Assembly: GCF_001641695.1 (NCBI RefSeq)
Contig: NZ_LSEF01000058.1
Span: 157,624-221,623, forward strand
DNA length: 64,000 bases
Direction of reading: 5' to 3'
From: Bradyrhizobium neotropicale
GTDB lineage: Bacteria > Pseudomonadota > Alphaproteobacteria > Rhizobiales > Xanthobacteraceae
The notes under the pieces were generated by a model. That model was not told the origin of the DNA. It searched no databases and worked only from the letters and a program-made list of their open reading frames with translations. Shown here piece after piece: positions 60,269-64,000 of the stretch; the first letter of the stretch is position 1, and each line of letters opens with the position of its first letter. The translations under genes were made by a program, and so were the position numbers.

Positions 60269-62056
60269 ATGTCAGACCCTGCAGCCGTCATCCGACGCCT
60301 CGTCGCGGTCTTCTCAGCTGATGTCGAAGGCTATAGCCGCCTCATGGGCGCTGACGAGGTCGGCACGCTCAAAGGACTGACCGAACGGCGCGCTATCCTC
60401 GACAGGCTCATTGGGGAATACAGGGGCCGCATAGCGAACACGGCCGGCGACAGTGTACTTGCCGAGTTTGGGAGCGCTGTAGAGGCGGTGCAGTGCGCGG
60501 TGGATGCGCAGACTGCGTTGGCCGAAGCGAACGCCGGTCTCGCAACTGATCGCCGCATCAACTTCCGTATTGGCGTGCACATCGGTGACGTGATGGTGCG
60601 CGCTGGGGATTTGTTCGGCGACGGCGTGAACATAGCCGCGCGGTTGCAGTCCATCGCGAACCCAGGAGCCGTGTGCATCTCCGAGGCCACGTACGATCAG
60701 GTGCGCAAGGTCTTGCCGATGACCTTCGCGGACCTTGGTGTTCAGCAGGTGAAGAACATTCAAGAGCCAGTCAGGGTCTATCAAGTGGGTGCGCCAAGCG
60801 AGTCGCGAGAGGCTGCTCCTGCGCGTGTTGCTGAGATTGAGAGCCCGCCTCCGTTGCCTGACAAGCCTTCTATCGCGGTGCTACCATTCCAAAACATGTC
60901 AGGTGACCCGCAGCAGGAATATTTTGCAGACGGCGTGGTGGAAGACATCACCACCGCACTGTCGCGCTTTAAGTCGCTGTTCGTCATAGCGCGGAACTCA
61001 TCATTTTCCTACAAGGGAAAGTCGCCCGATATACGACAAGTGGGCCGCGACCTCGGTGTGAGATACGTCCTCGAAGGCAGCGTGCGTAGGGCAGGCAGTC
61101 GACTAAGAATCACTGGTCAGCTTATCGATACCAGCACCGGCGCACATCTTTGGGCAGACCGCTTCGACGGCGCCCTCGAAGATGTCTTCGAACTGCAGGA
61201 TAAGGTCACAGAGAAAGTCGTCACGGCCCTTGCGCCGCGTCTTGAGCAAGCCGAGATTGACCGTTCGAAGCACAAGGCGGCTGGAAATCTTAGCGCATAC
61301 GATTGCTATCTTCGAAGTCTGCCCCACTTGCAGTACCCATCAAAACAGAGCCTTGAAGAGGCGATGCCGCTTTTGAGGCACGCCGTCGAACTCGATCCCG
61401 AGTTTGCCGCAGCTTACGGCCTGATTGCGCAGTGTTACGCCCACCGGAGGGGCTGGGGGCACGTACCGGATGCTGACGAGAAGGCGGAGGTCGCCCACCT
61501 CGCCCGGATCGTTCTGCGAACTGGCGAGGATGACGCGGCGGCACTCGGTAGTACGAGTTGGGCCGTCGCCTACATCTTGCGTGACCTCTCACATGCTCAG
61601 TCGCTGGTCGATCGCGCTTTAGCGATGAATCCCAACCTGGCGCATGCTTGGAGAACCAGTGGCTGGATCAACCTGTGGTCAGGCAATCCGGCCGTGGCCG
61701 TGGAGCATCTGACCCGCGCCATGCGGCACGACCCGCTGCACGGATGCCATGATTCGTCCATGCGAAATGGAATGGCGCACGCCCTATTCTTTCTGGACAA
61801 GTATGACGAGGCAATGGCTTGGGCCGAAAGCGTGCTTCGGGAAAATCCTAATGGGCATGCAACCCTGCGGATCTTCGCTGCTAGCGCCGGAGTTGCCAAG
61901 ATGACAGGCACCGCCTGCGAAATGGGTGCGCGATTGCGCGCCATCGATCCGGAGTTTCGTGTCTCGCGTCTGGCGTCCTACCTCGGCCCGTATCAAAAGC
62001 CCGAATTTGTCGAAAAGTATGCTCAAGGCCTCCGGCTCGCGGGGTTGCCTGAATGA
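60269..62056 (+). CDS. class III adenylate cyclase with TolB-like and TPR domains, paralogue
   Basis: This 595-residue protein has the same order: cyclase domain with Asp18 (FSADVEGYSRLMGADEVG) and Asp61 (NTAGDSVLAEFGSA), RIGVHIGDVMVRAGDLFGDG, then a TolB/FlgO-type domain (SIAVLPFQNMSGDPQQEYFA, DGVVEDITTALSRF) and TPRs (AVELDPEFAAAYGLIAQCYA). 65 bases after the first cyclase, so likely co-transcribed. Both have lower third-position GC than the core genes before the tRNA, consistent with later acquisition. Confidence 0.93.
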   Translation: MSDPAAVIRRLVAVFSADVEGYSRLMGADEVGTLKGLTERRAILDRLIGEYRGRIANTAGDSVLAEFGSAVEAVQCAVDAQTALAEANAGLATDRRINFRIGVHIGDVMVRAGDLFGDGVNIAARLQSIANPGAVCISEATYDQVRKVLPMTFADLGVQQVKNIQEPVRVYQVGAPSESREAAPARVAEIESPPPLPDKPSIAVLPFQNMSGDPQQEYFADGVVEDITTALSRFKSLFVIARNSSFSYKGKSPDIRQVGRDLGVRYVLEGSVRRAGSRLRITGQLIDTSTGAHLWADRFDGALEDVFELQDKVTEKVVTALAPRLEQAEIDRSKHKAAGNLSAYDCYLRSLPHLQYPSKQSLEEAMPLLRHAVELDPEFAAAYGLIAQCYAHRRGWGHVPDADEKAEVAHLARIVLRTGEDDAAALGSTSWAVAYILRDLSHAQSLVDRALAMNPNLAHAWRTSGWINLWSGNPAVAVEHLTRAMRHDPLHGCHDSSMRNGMAHALFFLDKYDEAMAWAESVLRENPNGHATLRIFAASAGVAKMTGTACEMGARLRAIDPEFRVSRLASYLGPYQKPEFVEKYAQGLRLAGLPE

Positions 62057-62196
62057 AACCGGTACTCCGCCTCGCTGCCTGTGGCGAACACGCGGCTCGT
62101 TTCAGCTCGACAAACGTTCGCCAGCGAAGCCCGTGTCTTTGAAGCGGAGGGGTCGGAGATTCCTGCGCCGTAGGTCCCGCCGGAAGGGGACCCAAA

Positions 62197-62440
62197 TCAA
62201 CACGCCCTATGCTCGAAGGGCACGTTGTGGGCCTTGAGGCCGGAAATGAAGTGAACGTCGCGGCTGAGCCGGTCGAGCTTCGTCACACCCACATGGTACT
62301 TGAGCTTTCGGGCTGCAGTCAGGGCGGCCTTTAGCTGGGGCCTGCGGTCCAGCGCGTGCGAGCCCTTGCACGTCTCGACCTGAACGAGCTCGCGGGCCAC
62401 CTCGTGTCCCTCGGTAGCCGCGAAGTGGGCGCCTAAATGC
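62197..62440 (-). pseudogene. serine recombinase (resolvase) fragment
   Basis: The minus strand reads HFAATEGHEVARELVQVETC, KGSHALDRRPQLKAALTAAR, and KLDRLSRDVHFISGLKAHNV, the central part of a resolvase/invertase catalytic domain; the N-terminal catalytic-Ser segment and all of the C-terminus are missing, and the frame stops after VPFEHRAC. A remnant of an integrated element. Between it and the IS110 gene a minus-strand stretch near 62500-62625 reads like another decayed gene (DIWAAQIKRLSDEYTPWLRK). Confidence 0.8.
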
Positions 62441-62665
62441 CCAAGCCTGGGCGCTGCGCGACCGCTATCCGGACTTCCCCAGTCCGATTGCATCGCTGGC
62501 ATGAGACGCTGAGCAGATGGCGCGGCATCTTGCGGAGCCAGGGCGTGTACTCATCACTCAAGCGCTTGATTTGGGCGGCCCAGATGTCCGCTCGTCCCTC
62601 AACAGCGGCATAAAAGATGGGGTAATCGGCCGGCCCAGCTTGTGGATAGCTGAATATTTAAGGTG

Positions 62666-62732
62666 CTGCGCTTCAGGCTGATGGTGAAAACGAGGTCCGT
62701 GGTGACGGCCTCAAGCATCAGGAGAAGCGCAG
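62666..62732 (+). promoter_or_regulatory. long inverted repeat enclosing the transposase ribosome-binding site
   Basis: CTGCGCTTCAGGCTGATG (62666-62683) pairs imperfectly with CATCAGGAGAAGCGCAG (62716-62732). The AGGAG ribosome-binding sequence lies inside the right arm, one base before the start codon region, so folding would limit transposase translation. Confidence 0.6.
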
Positions 62733-62733
62733 C

Positions 62734-63768
62734 ATGGACCATTTTGCCGGACTGGACGTATCGGTCAAGGAGACGAGTGTCTGCATTTTGGATGATACGG
62801 GCAAGATCTTGAAGGAAGTGAAGGTGGCGAGTGAGCCCCAAGCGCTTCTGAAGGTTCTGGGGAATCCCGCCTACCGCTTCAAGCGGATCGGACTGGAAGC
62901 CGGGCCGTTATCGCAATGGCTGTTCAGCGCTCTCGCCGAAGCCGAGTTACCAGTGATCTGTGTGGAGACTCGGCACATGCAGGCGGTGCTGAAGGCGCAG
63001 ATCAACAAGACCGACCGCAATGACGCGCGCGGCATCGCTCAGATGATGCGGGTGGGAGTGTATCGCCCGGTGCATGTGAAGACGCTACGCAGCCAGAAAC
63101 TGCGTATGCTGCTAACCCATCGCAAGCTATTGCAGTCGAAGGCCATCGCCATCGAGAACGATCTGCGAGGGACTTTGCGTAACTTCGGCCTCAAGGTGGG
63201 CATAGTCGGAATGGTGAGGTTCGAGGCCCGCATCCAGGAGCTTGTCGAGACTATTCCCGACTTGGCGATCCTGGTGGAACCGCTGCTCGTCGTGCGGCGG
63301 GCGCTACGCGAACAGATCATCATCCTGCACCGCCGCTTGCTGGCCATCGTGCGCGACGACGAGGTGTGCCGGCGCCTGATGACGACCCCCGGTGTCGGCC
63401 CGGTGGTGGCGCTGACCTATCGCGCGACCGTCGATGTGCCAGCCCGATTCCGAAAATCCAAGTCGGTCGGGGCAGTGTTTGGGCTGACGAGCTCCAGATA
63501 TCAATCAGGCGAGATCGATTGGAGCGGCAGGATATCGCGCTGCGGGGATGAGATGATGCGGGTGATGCTCTACGAAGCAGCGCAGAGCATGTTGCATTCG
63601 AAGAAATGGTCCTGGCTCAAGGCCTGGGCCATGCAGATCGCCAGGCGTCGCGGAATGAAGAAGGCGATCGTGGCCCTGGCCCGTCGGCTGGCCGTCATCA
63701 TGCACCGCATATGGGTCGATGGCACCGAGTTCCGGTGGACCCGGGAGCCAACCGCGACAGCAGCATGA
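62734..63768 (+). CDS. IS110-family transposase
   Basis: This 344-residue protein starts MDHFAGLDVSVKETSVCILD. The DEDD nuclease residues are in GLDVS, GLEAGP and KTDRNDARGIAQMM. The C-terminal transposase_20 domain has TTPGVGPVVALTYRATVD, AVFGLTSSRYQSGEIDWSG and CGDEMMRVMLYEAAQSML. IS110 enzymes insert without long terminal inverted repeats, guided by an RNA from the element's noncoding end. Likely intact. The exact element ends are not defined by this window. Confidence 0.93.
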   Translation: MDHFAGLDVSVKETSVCILDDTGKILKEVKVASEPQALLKVLGNPAYRFKRIGLEAGPLSQWLFSALAEAELPVICVETRHMQAVLKAQINKTDRNDARGIAQMMRVGVYRPVHVKTLRSQKLRMLLTHRKLLQSKAIAIENDLRGTLRNFGLKVGIVGMVRFEARIQELVETIPDLAILVEPLLVVRRALREQIIILHRRLLAIVRDDEVCRRLMTTPGVGPVVALTYRATVDVPARFRKSKSVGAVFGLTSSRYQSGEIDWSGRISRCGDEMMRVMLYEAAQSMLHSKKWSWLKAWAMQIARRRGMKKAIVALARRLAVIMHRIWVDGTEFRWTREPTATAA

Positions 63769-64000
63769 AAACCGTTCAGGATCAAAGCCGATAGGAGGAA
63801 ACTCGAGATCCACCCAGCAGTGGAAAGATGTCCCTCGCGGGACGATGGATGAGGTGAGTTCGCATGTCCGCTTGAACCTGTCGTTCAAACTAACGACAAG
63901 GCCGCGCAAAAGATTGTTCTACTTCGTCCTCGAATCCCATGATGGAAGGGCCCTGGTGCCGATTCCGAAGAGAAGCGCGAGCCCGTGAGCGACATCGACA
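63769..64000. other. noncoding region after the IS110 transposase, window end
   Basis: No gene is supported. GTCCCTCGCGGGAC near 63827-63840 forms a hairpin, and GGAGGAAACTC is a purine-rich tract. This or the upstream flank could hold the guide (bridge) RNA expected of an IS110 element. The element boundary is not visible. Confidence 0.4.

Noticed and set aside
62197..62502. A functional resolvase gene
   Set aside because: The N-terminal catalytic-serine region and the C-terminal domain are missing; only the middle of the catalytic domain remains.

Overview
The window looks like chromosomal DNA of a Bradyrhizobium-type alphaproteobacterium (order Hyphomicrobiales). The reasons are high GC, strong third-position GC bias, a UvrB with a long N-terminal extension, tandem phasins, a PdhS-like PAS histidine kinase, a tRNA-His with A73 and no extra 5' G, many short palindromic intergenic repeats, and DUF992/DUF1800/DUF1501/CWC small-protein families common in that group. 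This taxonomic call is by family recognition only; no database search was possible.

Layout. 1-4.9 kb: small membrane or exported proteins, two SnoaL-like proteins and a frameshifted SEC-C gene. 4.9-6.0 kb: a DpnI-type methyl-directed restriction endonuclease with a cysteine-rich partner. 6.0-9.5 kb: uvrB and two small proteins. 9.6-13.9 kb: LysR regulator, TauE/SafE exporter, two GST-fold proteins, CWC protein. 14.0-16.8 kb: DUF1800-DUF1501 pair, the second with a Tat signal. 16.8-17.2 kb: a broken DUF559 nuclease gene inside inverted palindromic ends. 17.3-24 kb: ABM monooxygenase, aldo/keto reductase, GNAT, PAS membrane protein, two tiny membrane proteins, GST, aspartate aminotransferase, DUF992. 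24.3-31.2 kb: EF-G-like GTPase, XRE regulator, SulP transporter, aroE, two tandem exported paralogues. 31.3-42.3 kb: FMN 2-hydroxyacid dehydrogenase, glmM, Fsr-type MFS pump, two outer-membrane proteins, GST, GNAT, and the serC-serA serine pathway.

42.4-47.9 kb holds the most coherent catabolic unit. It is a tight minus-strand operon (2-hydroxycarboxylate transporter, CitE-like lyase, class III CoA-transferase, Tat-exported amidohydrolase) divergent from a LysR gene with a near-perfect 20-bp palindrome at its start. I infer periplasmic hydrolysis, import, CoA activation and C-C cleavage of a 2-hydroxycarboxylic acid. 48.0-49.2 kb is a thiolase. 49.2-52.2 kb is a second catabolic cassette: a MarR repressor divergent from a solute-binding protein and a CYP199-like P450, with a perfect 9-3-9 inverted repeat between them. 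52.6-57.7 kb: a large PdhS-like kinase, then two phasins.

From the tRNA-His gene at 57.9 kb onward the character changes: lower GC, two tandem class III adenylate cyclases with TPR tails, a serine-recombinase fragment and an IS110-family transposase. This is likely the start of an integrated accessory region. A second mobile theme is a recurring element made of two inverted palindromic ends with inner box GGGTGAGGGGC/GCCCCTCACCC, found as five pairs and one solo copy. One pair still encloses the DUF559 nuclease pseudogene, which suggests a REP-like family linked to that nuclease. No CRISPR array, rRNA operon or replication origin was seen.
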